This document shows, piece after piece, positions 16,639 to 24,621 of a stretch of 63,816 bases of DNA. Below the pieces are notes generated by a model. That model saw only the letters and a program-made list of their open reading frames with translations, did not search any database and was not told the DNA's origin. Position 1 is the first letter of the stretch. Every line of letters begins with the position of its first letter. Where the stretch lies: NCBI GenBank assembly GCA_001604045.1, contig LVAN01000023.1:1-63816 (forward strand). The letters are read 5' to 3'. Source of the DNA: Clostridiales bacterium Firm_08 (GTDB lineage: Bacteria; Bacillota; Clostridia; Oscillospirales; QAKW01). Both the position numbers and the translations under genes were made by a program.

Positions 16639-17814
16639 TCAGTTTTGTCGGATCATACAGACGGCGTGGGCGGCGATGCCTTCGCCGCTGCCAGTGAAGC
16701 CGAGATGTTCCTCCGTCGTCGCCTTGACGCTGATCCGGTCGACCGGTACACCGAGTATGCCGGCGATATTCTGCCGCATCAGCGGAATATATGGGGAGAG
16801 TTTCGGCGCCTGGGCGACGATCGTCAGATCGGCGTTGATAAGATCATAACCGCTTGCCGCGAGGATGTCCCGCACCGCGGCGAGCAGTTTGCCGCTGTCC
16901 GCGCCCTTATAAGCAGAGTCTGTATCTGGGAAATGACCGCCGATATCGCCCAGCGCCGCGGCGCCCAACATTGCGTCCATCAGCGCGTGCAGCGCCACGT
17001 CCGCGTCGGAATGTCCGTCAAGTCCTTTATTAAAGGGGATCTGCTCGCCGCACAGGATGAGCGGCCGCCCCTCCACCAAACGGTGGACGTCATAGCCATG
17101 CCCGATACGAGGCAAGGGGATATGCTTTTCACCGGCGATGACTTCGGCGAAAGACAGATCGTCCGGCGTTGTGATCTTGATATTTTTCCGGTCGCCCGTG
17201 ACAGGGAATACCGTCCGTCCCGCGCGTTCAAAAACAGACGCGTCGTCAGTGATCGGCCATTCCTCCGCCACGGCCTTTTCCATCAGCGGCAGCAGCAGAT
17301 CAAGGCGGAACGCCTGCGGCGTCTGCGCCAGACGGATCTCGTCCCGCGGGGGCGTTTCTTGGATAAGACCGGCGGGGTCCAGCTGTTTTACGGTATCTAC
17401 GCTTGGCACGCAGAGTACGGCGCCGCCGTATTGTTCCGCCGCCGCCACCACCCGATCGATATCCTCCGGTTTGGTAAAGGGACGGGCGCCGTCCGCGATA
17501 GCGACAAGTTCGTTTCCTTTACAGGCAAGCAGCCCCTGCAGCACCGACGCGGCACGTGTCTCGCCGCCCGGCAGGACATCCGCGAGTTTAGTGATACGGT
17601 ACTTTTCCGCGAATTCCCGCGCGCTACGGGCTGTCGCGTCGCTTGCCACGACAAAGATCTTTTCGATACGTTCGGCATTTTGATAACAGAGCATGCTTCT
17701 TGCCAGTACTTCCGTGCCGCCGATCTTTATCAGCAGTTTATTGCCGCGCGCGCTCCCCATACGTTCGGAGCGGCCCGCGGCGACGATGATCGCGGTCGCT
17801 TTTATTATGGCCAC
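16639..17814 (-). CDS. ispDF: Bifunctional IspD/IspF (MEP cytidylyltransferase and ME-2,4-cyclodiphosphate synthase)
   Basis: Catalyses steps 3 and 5 of the non-mevalonate isoprenoid pathway in one polypeptide. The 391-residue protein has an IspD half (1 to about 228) with [13 protein letters not shown], the CTP-binding loop and [13 protein letters not shown], and an IspF half (from about 235) with [11 protein letters not shown] (zinc His/Asp), [15 protein letters not shown], the [10 protein letters not shown] loop and [15 protein letters not shown]. Fused IspDF enzymes are known in several bacterial groups including Clostridia; IspE is not nearby. It lies 11 bases after carD on the same strand, a frequent Firmicutes pairing. 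Confidence 0.95.
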   Translation of the reverse strand: MAIIKATAIIVAAGRSERMGSARGNKLLIKIGGTEVLARSMLCYQNAERIEKIFVVASDATARSAREFAEKYRITKLADVLPGGETRAASVLQGLLACKGNELVAIADGARPFTKPEDIDRVVAAAEQYGGAVLCVPSVDTVKQLDPAGLIQETPPRDEIRLAQTPQAFRLDLLLPLMEKAVAEEWPITDDASVFERAGRTVFPVTGDRKNIKITTPDDLSFAEVIAGEKHIPLPRIGHGYDVHRLVEGRPLILCGEQIPFNKGLDGHSDADVALHALMDAMLGAAALGDIGGHFPDTDSAYKGADSGKLLAAVRDILAASGYDLINADLTIVAQAPKLSPYIPLMRQNIAGILGVPVDRISVKATTEEHLGFTGSGEGIAAHAVCMIRQN

Positions 17815-17825
17815 CTCCCGTCGGG

Positions 17826-18329
17826 TCAGCTTTCAGCGCACGCCGCCAGCTTTTCCCGTATGATATCGCCCAATTTCTCGCTGAGTGTTTTTTCCTCCAG
17901 CCCCAGCACGACGGCGATCTCCTTTGCGAGGATGCCGCGGGCGAGTATGTACATTTTGCGATCCTCGGTCGACAGACCGTGCGTTATGTCGCGGACGATG
18001 AGTTCCCGCACGACACGCGCGACGCTTTCAAGATCGCCCTCTTTGAGTCGTTTCAGATTGAACTGATAGCGCTTCTGCCAGACAATGTCTGTTTCGACCT
18101 CTTCCGTTTCAAAATCTCGCAGTACCTTTTTTGCTTCCTCTCTGGAGGAAACAGGGCGCAGTTTGATGTCTGATTTACTGTTTACGGGCAAATAGAGTTT
18201 TATGTTACCGTTGAGGATACGGATCACGTAATAATCAATTTGTTTGCCGCCTATGTTCCGTGCTTCGACATCTTCGATGAAACCGGTGCCGTGCATGGGA
18301 TATACGATTTTATCACCGATGGCATACAT
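17826..18329 (-). CDS. CarD family transcriptional regulator
   Basis: RNA-polymerase-binding factor; CarD/CdnL proteins contact the beta subunit and stabilise open complexes, notably at rRNA promoters. The 167-residue protein begins [20 protein letters not shown], the Tudor-like CarD_CdnL_TRCF domain (about 1-65), followed by an all-helical C-terminal half with the basic stretch [16 protein letters not shown] used for DNA contact. GGAGG lies upstream of the ATG. It has its own promoter (18360-18388, minus) and is transcribed with ispDF. Confidence 0.92.
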   Translation of the reverse strand: MYAIGDKIVYPMHGTGFIEDVEARNIGGKQIDYYVIRILNGNIKLYLPVNSKSDIKLRPVSSREEAKKVLRDFETEEVETDIVWQKRYQFNLKRLKEGDLESVARVVRELIVRDITHGLSTEDRKMYILARGILAKEIAVVLGLEEKTLSEKLGDIIREKLAACAES

Positions 18330-18359
18330 AATAAACTCATTGCCTCCTTATACCTTTCC

Positions 18360-18388
18360 ATTATACGCTTTTACTGAAAAATAATCAA
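18360..18388 (-). promoter_or_regulatory. Promoter of carD-ispDF
   Basis: Minus strand: TTGATT (18388-18383), 17-bp spacer, perfect TATAAT (18365-18360). It diverges from the plus-strand promoter at 18420-18447. Confidence 0.82.
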
Positions 18389-18419
18389 GCGCAAAAAGTC
18401 TAAAAAACTAAAAAAATAG

Positions 18420-18447
18420 TTGTATTCAGCGGAAAAACTGTTATAAT
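18420..18447 (+). promoter_or_regulatory. Promoter of the zinc-ribbon gene
   Basis: TTGTAT (18420-18425), 16-bp spacer, TATAAT (18442-18447), 32 bases before the ATG at 18479. Confidence 0.75.
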
Positions 18448-18478
18448 AGAGGTAGTAAAATCGAAAGGAGCGATACGT

Positions 18479-18841
18479 ATGGCGATCATTGACGACGTGG
18501 TACGGAAAACACAGCAGGCAGGTAAATTCGTGGCGGACAAGGCGACGGACGTGTATGACCTGACCAAGGCAAGTTATGCTCTCGCGTCTCTTGAGAACAA
18601 AATGGACGCGCTGATGAAGCAGATCGGCACGCTCACGTTTGAGGAAAAGACGGACGGAGCGGCGCATGAGGAGGAACTTGCGGCGCTTTTTGAAAGCGCG
18701 AAGGTCCTGCGGGAGGAGATCATTGAGGCGCGCATGAAAAAGGCGGCGCTCAAAAACGAGATCGCCTGTCCCGAATGCGGTAAGTCTAACGACAAGGACG
18801 CGGCGTTTTGCTCATCCTGCGGCAAAAAGTTGAAAGACTAA
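18479..18841 (+). CDS. Small zinc-ribbon protein of unknown function
   Basis: The 120-residue product has a helical, charged, coiled-coil-prone N-terminal part (about 10-95) and a C-terminal zinc ribbon with two CxxC pairs, CPECG and CSSCG (about 98-116). No transmembrane segment or signal peptide. Proteins of this shape are common in Firmicutes and mostly unnamed. It has its own promoter and GAAAGGAG ribosome site, and precedes the flippase gene by 48 bases; a 9-bp GNRA hairpin lies in the gap. Confidence 0.8.
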   Translation: MAIIDDVVRKTQQAGKFVADKATDVYDLTKASYALASLENKMDALMKQIGTLTFEEKTDGAAHEEELAALFESAKVLREEIIEARMKKAALKNEIACPECGKSNDKDAAFCSSCGKKLKD

Positions 18842-18848
18842 AGAAAGA

Positions 18849-18870
18849 GGGGGATCGGCAACGATCCCCC
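18849..18870 (+). other. GNRA-tetraloop hairpin before the flippase gene
   Basis: GGGGGATCG (18849-18857) pairs with CGATCCCCC (18862-18870) around a GCAA tetraloop. A run of A rather than T follows on the plus strand, so it is more likely an mRNA stabiliser or processing site than a terminator. Confidence 0.55.
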
Positions 18871-18889
18871 AAAAACGGAGGTTTAGACT

Positions 18890-20506
18890 TTGTCTAAAGC
18901 GCAAAAGAATTTTTTGAGCGGCGCTCTGATCCTGACGGTCGCCAATGCGCTTGTCAATCTGATCGGCGCTCTTTATAAGATCCCGCTGGCAAACCTTGTG
19001 GACCCCACCGGGATGAATTACTATAATGACGGTTATCAGATCTACGCGCTGCTTTTCGTGCTGTCCACGGCGGGCGTGCCCGTCGCCATTTCCAAAATGG
19101 TCAGCGAGGCGGTGGCGCTCGGCAGAAAAAACGAACCGAAAAGGATCCTTAAAAACGGACTGGTGATCTTCGGGATCATCGGCGCTTTTCTGATGGGGCT
19201 GATGATCGTTTTGGTGCGCCCGCTTTCCAGAATGCTGCAAAACGGGGACACGGTCAACTGGTGCATCGCGTTCATCGCGCCCTCTATCTTTTTTGTGTGC
19301 GTTTCCGCGGTCATCAAGGGATATTTCCAGGGCTACAAGTATATGACGCCGACGGCGTTTTTTCAGGTCATCGAGGCGGCGTTCAAACTGGTGGGCATCG
19401 CCGTCATCTGGATCCTCATCCAAAAAGGGTACGGCGGCAACTATATGGTGCTGGCCTGCGGCGGCACGCTGGGCGTGACCTTCGGGTCTTTTGCCGCTTC
19501 TTTGTTTATGGTAGTCCGTTTTCTTATGGAAAAGGATTTCGGCCGCTATGAGCCGGAGGCTCTGCCCTCCTTTTCGGGGCGCAAGATCCGCAATACCATC
19601 ATAACGCTCGCCATCCCGATCTCGCTGAGTTCCGCGGTGATGAGCGTCACTTCGACGCTGGATATGTTCCTCGTCAAATTCAGTCTCAAGCAGTTCGGTC
19701 TGCCGCTGGATCAGGTCAAGGACACCTACGGCGCTTATACCGCGTCGACGGCGTCGCTGTTCAACCTGCCGCCCAGCATCACCATCACGGTCGGCATCGC
19801 GGTACTGCCTTTCCTTACAACGGCGTTCGTGCAGAACCGCCCGGAGGAAGCGCATCGCAATATGCATTCCGCCTCCAAGGTCGTCTCTCTGATCGCCATG
19901 CCCTGCGCGATGGGGATGAGCGTGATGAGTGAGGCGATCATCAAACTGCTTTATAAAACGTCCTACTGGGAGGTCGGCGTTCCCGGCCTTCGGTTTTTGG
20001 CGATCTCCATCTTTTTCGTCAGTTTCGTATCGCTGACCGGCGTGTTCCTGCAGTCGGTGGGCAAGGTGAAAGTCACTCTGTTCACGATGGCGGCGGGCGC
20101 CCTGATGAAACTTACGGTCAATCTTATCATGGTATGGAAGATCGGCATCCTCGGCGCGCCGCTGGGGACGTTTGCCTGCTATTTCACCATTCTGTCTCTC
20201 AATATATTCTTTATCAAAAAGTATATGGGCTTCCGCTTTTCATACCGCGCCGTCCTTTTTAAGCCTTTCCTGTGCAGCGCCGCCTGCTGCGCGACGGCGT
20301 ACGGCGCGTGGTGGTGTATCCTGCAAGCCATTGGAGACGGCAGGGTGAAAAACGCCGTCGCTCTCGCGGCCGCGCTGATCCTTGCGATCGCGGTATACGC
20401 CGTGCTGGTACTTGTGCTGCGCGTGCTGGATAAAGAGGATATGACGCTGCTGCCTAAAGGTGAGAGGATCGCGGCGTTCCTGTCGAGAAAAGGATGGATC
20501 AACTGA
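18890..20506 (+). CDS. SpoVB/YabM-like polysaccharide flippase (MVF/PST superfamily)
   Basis: Polytopic membrane protein of 538 residues with about 14 hydrophobic segments, of the superfamily that includes MurJ and SpoVB and moves lipid-linked envelope precursors across the membrane. Start is a TTG at 18890, supported by GGAGG eight bases upstream and absence of an ATG at the expected N-terminus (SKAQKNFLSGALILTVANA). Its order with mazG, an S4 protein, yabP, yabQ and divIC equals the B. subtilis yabM-yabN-yabO-yabP-yabQ-divIC segment, so it corresponds to yabM. Whether it transports lipid II or another lipid-linked sugar cannot be read from sequence. Confidence 0.85.
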   Translation: MSKAQKNFLSGALILTVANALVNLIGALYKIPLANLVDPTGMNYYNDGYQIYALLFVLSTAGVPVAISKMVSEAVALGRKNEPKRILKNGLVIFGIIGAFLMGLMIVLVRPLSRMLQNGDTVNWCIAFIAPSIFFVCVSAVIKGYFQGYKYMTPTAFFQVIEAAFKLVGIAVIWILIQKGYGGNYMVLACGGTLGVTFGSFAASLFMVVRFLMEKDFGRYEPEALPSFSGRKIRNTIITLAIPISLSSAVMSVTSTLDMFLVKFSLKQFGLPLDQVKDTYGAYTASTASLFNLPPSITITVGIAVLPFLTTAFVQNRPEEAHRNMHSASKVVSLIAMPCAMGMSVMSEAIIKLLYKTSYWEVGVPGLRFLAISIFFVSFVSLTGVFLQSVGKVKVTLFTMAAGALMKLTVNLIMVWKIGILGAPLGTFACYFTILSLNIFFIKKYMGFRFSYRAVLFKPFLCSAACCATAYGAWWCILQAIGDGRVKNAVALAAALILAIAVYAVLVLVLRVLDKEDMTLLPKGERIAAFLSRKGWIN

Positions 20507-21168
20507 TGGAAAAAAGGGATTTTATCGGTAAAGAGGATTTTACCTTTGATGAATTCGCGGAACTGGTGCGCGTGCTGCGCGCGCCGGACGGCTGTCCGTG
20601 GGACAGAGCGCAGACCCACAGATCCATCCGCAACAATTTCATCGAGGAGACCTATGAGGCGGTGGAGGGCATCGACCGGGACGATCCTTCCATTCTGCGG
20701 GAGGAGCTCGGAGACGTGATGCTCCAGGTGCTTTTGCACGCGGCAATGGAGGAGGAATCCGGAAATTTTTCAATAGGCGACGTCATAAACGATATCTGCC
20801 GCAAACTTGTTTTCCGCCATCCGCACGTTTTCGCGGATCGCTTGGCCAATAACGAGGAAGAGGCGCTTGACAGCTGGGACGAGCGCAAAAAGAAGGAAAA
20901 AGGGCAGAAGGACGCCCTGCAGAGCGTCGCTTCCGTATCCCGCGCTCTGCCGTCGCTGATGCGCGCGCAGAAGCTCTATAAAAAAGCGAAAAAGGGCGGG
21001 CTTATCCCGCCGCGGGATGGCGATGACTCCGCTAACGTTTCGTCTGTCGGGCAGGCGTTGTTCGATCTCTGCGCCCTTTGTTCGGAAAACGGACTGGAAG
21101 CGGAGCAGATCCTTTATGATTTCAACGAAAAATTCATCGCGGATCTCGCGAAAAATGACGAAAAATAA
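20506..21168 (+). CDS. mazG: Nucleoside triphosphate pyrophosphohydrolase MazG
   Basis: Hydrolyses (d)NTPs to NMP and PPi, cleaning aberrant nucleotides. The 220-residue protein has LRAPDGCPWDRAQTHRSI, the metal-binding EETYEA with EELGDVMLQV (ExxE..ExxD pattern, near 45-75) and KLVFRHPHVFAD. It matches the C-terminal MazG half of YabN; the N-terminal methylase-like domain of Bacillus YabN is absent. The ATG at 20506 overlaps the flippase stop (TGATG); an ATG 12 bases upstream is also in frame but has no ribosome site. Confidence 0.93.
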   Translation: MEKRDFIGKEDFTFDEFAELVRVLRAPDGCPWDRAQTHRSIRNNFIEETYEAVEGIDRDDPSILREELGDVMLQVLLHAAMEEESGNFSIGDVINDICRKLVFRHPHVFADRLANNEEEALDSWDERKKKEKGQKDALQSVASVSRALPSLMRAQKLYKKAKKGGLIPPRDGDDSANVSSVGQALFDLCALCSENGLEAEQILYDFNEKFIADLAKNDEK

Positions 21169-21261
21169 GGCGTTCGCGGTCTTTTTTCACAAGAAATCAA
21201 CTTCTTTTTTGTTAAGAATGCACACATTTTTGAAAAAAATTGGTTTTTTTCAAAAAAAGGA

Positions 21262-21290
21262 TTGCAAAACATACCGTTTTATGGGATAAT
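21262..21290 (+). promoter_or_regulatory. Promoter of hup
   Basis: TTGCAA (21262-21267), 17-bp spacer, GATAAT (21285-21290; 5 of 6), in an AT-rich stretch 62 bases before the HU start codon. Confidence 0.72.
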
Positions 21291-21352
21291 ATAGATACAA
21301 TCATAAGACAAAGCGTCTGAAGCGCTTTGTAAATATTAAGGAGGATTTGTAA

Positions 21353-21625
21353 ATGAACAAGACTGAACTCGTGGCAGCTGTCGCTGCAAAAGCGGAACTT
21401 TCCAAGAAGGATGCCGAGAAGGCGCTGAACGCTGTGATCGCCGAGATCGAAGGCGCTCTGAAAAAAGGCGATAAAGTCCAGCTCGTCGGTTTTGGCTCTT
21501 TTGAAGTCAGAGAGAAAGCCGCCAGAAAAGGCAGAAATCCGAGAACCAACGAGATCATCAACATCCCCGCTTCCAAATGCCCCGCATTCAAAGCAGGCCA
21601 GGGATTTAAGGATTTCATTGCGTAA
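21353..21625 (+). CDS. hup: HU-family DNA-binding protein
   Basis: Small nucleoid protein that bends DNA non-specifically as a dimer. The 90-residue sequence is a complete HU: MNKTELVAAVA at the N-terminus, VQLVGFGSFEVREKAARKGRNP (the DNA-inserting beta arm with its RNP tip near 60-63) and the helix FKAGQGFKDFI at the end. AAGGAGGA precedes the ATG. It has its own promoter and a terminator, although it is embedded between mazG and the S4 gene of the yab cluster; HU at this place is frequent in Clostridia. Confidence 0.97.
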   Translation: MNKTELVAAVAAKAELSKKDAEKALNAVIAEIEGALKKGDKVQLVGFGSFEVREKAARKGRNPRTNEIINIPASKCPAFKAGQGFKDFIA

Positions 21626-21640
21626 GATCAAAAAAGCAAG

Positions 21641-21674
21641 AGAGCCGCGTCATTTGATGACGCGGCTCTTTTCC
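21641..21674 (+). terminator. Terminator after hup
   Basis: AGAGCCGCGTCA (21641-21652) pairs with TGACGCGGCTCT (21658-21669), then four T. It separates hup from the S4 gene; the short T-run may allow partial read-through, since no clear promoter follows before 21685. Confidence 0.82.
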
Positions 21675-21684
21675 GGAGGAATAT

Positions 21685-21939
21685 ATGAGACTTGATAAAT
21701 TTCTGAAAGTTTCCCGGCTCATCAAACGGCGCACCGTGGCGCAGGACGCCTGCAAGGGCGAGAGAGTGACGGTCAACGGCAGAGAGGTCAAACCCGCCTA
21801 TCGCGTCAAGGTAGGGGATATCATCGAGATCACTTTTCACAACCGCGCCACCCGCGTGCGGGTCAAGGCGCTTGACGAGCATGTCGGCGCGGGACAAGCG
21901 GACACGCTCTACGAGATCGTGGACGAAGCGGGGTTCTAA
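21685..21939 (+). CDS. rqcP: S4-domain RNA-binding protein RqcP (YabO)
   Basis: In B. subtilis this protein holds P-site tRNA on obstructed 60S-like subunits and acts with RqcH in C-terminal alanine tailing during ribosome-associated quality control. The 84-residue protein is almost entirely an S4 fold: MRLDKFLKVSRLIKRRTVAQ, then GERVTVNGREVKPAYRVKVG. Hsp15 (HslR) is the related E. coli protein. The gene order mazG-(hup)-rqcP-yabP agrees with yabN-yabO-yabP. GGAGGA precedes the ATG. Confidence 0.9.
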   Translation: MRLDKFLKVSRLIKRRTVAQDACKGERVTVNGREVKPAYRVKVGDIIEITFHNRATRVRVKALDEHVGAGQADTLYEIVDEAGF

Positions 21940-21987
21940 AACCTGTCCTTTCCTCATATCCTTTAGCAAAAAGGAGGAGAGGACATT

Positions 21988-22260
21988 ATGGAAGAGATCA
22001 AAAACAAACATCAGATCATCCTGAAAAACAGAGAGCAGGCGCTGATCAGCGGCGCGCCGGCGGTGGACAGTTTTGACGAACGGCGGGTGGTGCTGATCAC
22101 GCCGCTCGGCGTACTTGTCATCAAGGGTGAGGGACTTCACATCCGGTCGCTCAGCGTCGAGAGCGGGGACGTCAGTATCGACGGCAAGATCGAGGCGCTG
22201 GAATACGTGGAGAGCGAGACCTCATCCGGCGGCTCTTTTTGGGGCAAACTATTCAAATGA
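21988..22260 (+). CDS. yabP: Sporulation protein YabP
   Basis: YabP/YqfC-family protein of 90 residues. In B. subtilis yabP is needed for normal sporulation under sigma-E control; the molecular role is unknown. Family features are an all-beta small domain with LITPLGVLVIKGEGLHIRSL (about 33-52) and DGKIEALEYVE. A second family member, yqfC, lies at 53271. AAGGAGGAGAGG precedes the ATG. It overlaps yabQ by an ATGA. Confidence 0.92.
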   Translation: MEEIKNKHQIILKNREQALISGAPAVDSFDERRVVLITPLGVLVIKGEGLHIRSLSVESGDVSIDGKIEALEYVESETSSGGSFWGKLFK

Positions 22261-22811
22261 CAAGAGAGGAACTTTTCTCGGCGCACTGTACCGCGGCGCT
22301 TTACGCGCTCATTTGCGGCGTTTTGCTCGGGATACTCTGGCTGCTGCTGCGCCCGGGACGGCGATATACAGAAGGCGCGCTCCCGCGGTTCGCGGCAGAC
22401 TGCCTTTTCGTGCTGTCCTTTGCCGCCTGTTATTTTCAGGTCTCAAGGCAAACGTTTGACGGAAGATTTCGCCTTGTGCCGCTTGTAGTGCAGACGGCGG
22501 GGCTTCTGCTGTTTTTAAAAGGACCCGGCAGATGGGTGGACAAGGCGCTGGGCGTATTCTTTCAAGGGATGCGCCGTCTGTTTTCGTTTTTGTTTTGCCC
22601 GATCGTTTTCATTCTGCAGAAGACGGCGGGAGTTTTTAAAAAAATTTTCGCGTTTTTCAAAAAAATTCTTAAAAAAGTCTTTATTTTCCTGAAAAAATAT
22701 ATTATAATATATAAGTCAAAGGTGACGGACCATATGGGAAAACAAAAAAGGAGGACGGCAAATGAAAGCGCAAAAAACACGCAAAGTGAAATTTCGCGGT
22801 ATTATCATTAA
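22257..22811 (+). CDS. yabQ: Spore cortex biosynthesis protein YabQ
   Basis: Membrane protein of the forespore outer membrane, required for cortex formation in B. subtilis. Start at 22257 overlaps the yabP stop (ATGA); the frame extends a few codons upstream inside yabP without a ribosome site. Three or four hydrophobic segments occupy roughly 12-110. The tail from about 120 is unusual: a run of Phe/Lys repeats such as KKIFAFFKKILKKVFIFLKK, strongly amphipathic and AT-rich in DNA. The frame continues about 50 bases into divIC, so the exact C-terminus overlaps the next gene. Confidence 0.85.
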   Translation: MTREELFSAHCTAALYALICGVLLGILWLLLRPGRRYTEGALPRFAADCLFVLSFAACYFQVSRQTFDGRFRLVPLVVQTAGLLLFLKGPGRWVDKALGVFFQGMRRLFSFLFCPIVFILQKTAGVFKKIFAFFKKILKKVFIFLKKYIIIYKSKVTDHMGKQKRRTANESAKNTQSEISRYYH

Positions 22812-23061
22812 GGCGATCCTTCTGTTGTTTTTGATCTATACGCTGGTCTCTTTTATCCGTATCCGTATGCAGATCAACGAAAAAAAAGCGCAACTGAACG
22901 CGGTCAATGAAAAGATCACGACACAGCAGGAGAAAAACGGAGAACTCAACGACTTGCTGGAAAACGGCATCACCGATGATTATATTGCGAGGATCGCCCG
23001 GGAGAACGGCTACGGTATGCCGAGCGAGAGAGTGTATGAAAGCAACCGGAAATTAAGTTAG
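22762..23061 (+). CDS. divIC: Septum formation initiator DivIC/FtsB family protein
   Basis: Bitopic divisome protein linking FtsL and DivIB/FtsQ. The 99-residue protein has a basic N-terminus (KAQKTRKVKFRG), one transmembrane helix (about 14-31), a coiled coil (about 35-65, QINEKKAQLNAVNEKI) and the conserved end DDYIARIARENGYGMPSERV, the FtsB/DivIC signature. AAAAGGAGGA precedes the ATG inside the yabQ tail. A TATAAT at 22703-22708 with a weak -35 could supply it separately from sporulation-controlled yabPQ. Closed by a strong terminator. Confidence 0.92.
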   Translation: MKAQKTRKVKFRGIIIKAILLLFLIYTLVSFIRIRMQINEKKAQLNAVNEKITTQQEKNGELNDLLENGITDDYIARIARENGYGMPSERVYESNRKLS

Positions 23062-23064
23062 TAC

Positions 23065-23099
23065 ATATCGTCCCGATATCCTATCGGGACGATATTTTT
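23065..23099 (+). terminator. Terminator after divIC
   Basis: ATATCGTCCCGATA (23065-23078) and its complement (23082-23095) with a three-base loop, followed by TTTT. Confidence 0.9.
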
Positions 23100-23115
23100 G
23101 AAATGAGGAAGTAAA

Positions 23116-24567
23116 ATGAAACGCTTCGCGGCATTTTTATTGTGCATAACGCTCCTTTTGTCCGCCTGTACGCCCGCTCATAAGGCGTCGGGACAGCGCA
23201 AAACGGCGGACGTCCTGCACGCATACGGCACCGACATCCTGACAGCGGAAGGAACACCGGTCTCCCTGCGCGCCGCCGACGTTACGCTGACGGCGGAGTC
23301 GGAGGACGCGCAGGCGCTTCTTTTGGCGGCATTCGCGGCGGACGGAAACGCCGTGCGCCTGCGGTTTGACGGCTCACTGCTCGCGGATGACGCCGCGCTG
23401 ACGGAACAGGCGGCGGCGTATCTTACAGACGTGCTGGAACGCTGTGAACAAACAAATAAATATCTTTTGTTCGGCCTTTATGGTTTTACACGTGAATACG
23501 CGCTTTGGGACGCGGATGGCGAGGAGGCGGCGCGGGTCGCCGCCGCTTACGCTGACGCCGCGTCGTATTGCGGTGCCTCAAATTTTTTCGGCGGTTATGA
23601 GATCGGCTCTTCCGGATACCCGGCGGATGAGGGAAAAAAGACGGCGCTTTCCTTTTATGAGGCGTACCTGCAAACCGTTGCTGACGCGATACGAAAAGTG
23701 GACAAAAGACATATGCTCATTTTGCGGCGGATGCCGAAGACCTTGTATTCCTCTGATGAGTACGAAGGATTTCCGGTCATCCGGGACAGGAATTTTATGG
23801 TCGCCGCGGAAATTGAAGAACTTGATTTTTATCTGCGCGCCGCGCCCGGCGTAACGCTGCCGCAGTTCACTTATCCGAACGAATACCTTCTGCGGATCCG
23901 TGGCGCGGGACTTACGGACGAAATACAGGGGGAAAGCCTTTCCACCGGGATCATTTCCGATCAGGACGTGACGTCCGATGTGTTTTATGTCGATCCGGAA
24001 AAGGGGAAAACATACGCGGAGATCGGGATGAATGTCCTGCCCTCCGACGCCACGGCGGGCGGCGAGCTTCGCGTGATGGCGCTGACGCTGTATCGATGCG
24101 ATAAGGACGGAAACAGCGAACAGGCCGTTTACCGTTTGGAAAACACAAAAAACGTACCGTTTTACTATCTGACGGCTGAAGGGGAGCGCGCGGACGGATC
24201 CTTTTATGAGGATGGAAGCGCCTATCTGGAAAGCATCAACACGCAGACCTACTTCTTTGTCAAAAATCTCGCAGTGCCGCTGGAGAGCGGCGGGTACTAC
24301 AAACTGACCGTCAGGGCGAAACAACGCGGCATGCGGTCGGGTTATCTCTGCACGCCTTGTATTTACGCGCGGCCGTATGAAAGCGCGATCGCCTTTGATG
24401 GGGAAGGGCTGACGGCTCTTGTCAAAGAAAAGTTCTCTTATGCGGAAAAGATCGGAGTACCGATCTTGTTTACCGGCATCCGGCCAGACGCGCCGGAACG
24501 GCGGGAAGGCTTCTCCGATGATCTCGAGGCTGCCATCCGATCCATCTCGCAGAGTTATTCGGAATAA
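23116..24567 (+). CDS. Lipoprotein with degenerate GH5-like barrel (putative)
   Basis: Exported 483-residue lipoprotein: the signal peptide ends in the lipobox LLSAC with Cys18 as the lipidated residue. The first half resembles clan GH-A glycosidases: DGNAVRLRFDG, an alternating barrel pattern, FFGGYEIGSSGYP where GH5 enzymes have the NEP acid/base loop, and DAIRKVDKRHMLIL. NEP is replaced by SSG, so catalysis is doubtful. A beta-sandwich-like insert with GKTYAEIGMNVLPSD and SGGYYKLTVRAK follows, then a last barrel segment. It stands 54 bases before two exported UGSC-related proteins on the same strand. Family membership is my reading of patterns; I do not recognise a named family with certainty. 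Confidence 0.6.
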   Translation: MKRFAAFLLCITLLLSACTPAHKASGQRKTADVLHAYGTDILTAEGTPVSLRAADVTLTAESEDAQALLLAAFAADGNAVRLRFDGSLLADDAALTEQAAAYLTDVLERCEQTNKYLLFGLYGFTREYALWDADGEEAARVAAAYADAASYCGASNFFGGYEIGSSGYPADEGKKTALSFYEAYLQTVADAIRKVDKRHMLILRRMPKTLYSSDEYEGFPVIRDRNFMVAAEIEELDFYLRAAPGVTLPQFTYPNEYLLRIRGAGLTDEIQGESLSTGIISDQDVTSDVFYVDPEKGKTYAEIGMNVLPSDATAGGELRVMALTLYRCDKDGNSEQAVYRLENTKNVPFYYLTAEGERADGSFYEDGSAYLESINTQTYFFVKNLAVPLESGGYYKLTVRAKQRGMRSGYLCTPCIYARPYESAIAFDGEGLTALVKEKFSYAEKIGVPILFTGIRPDAPERREGFSDDLEAAIRSISQSYSE

Positions 24568-24621
24568 AGACCCCCGCCGCTTTCAGAGCGTTCATATTAA
24601 AACAAGAGAGAAGGTCGCCCT

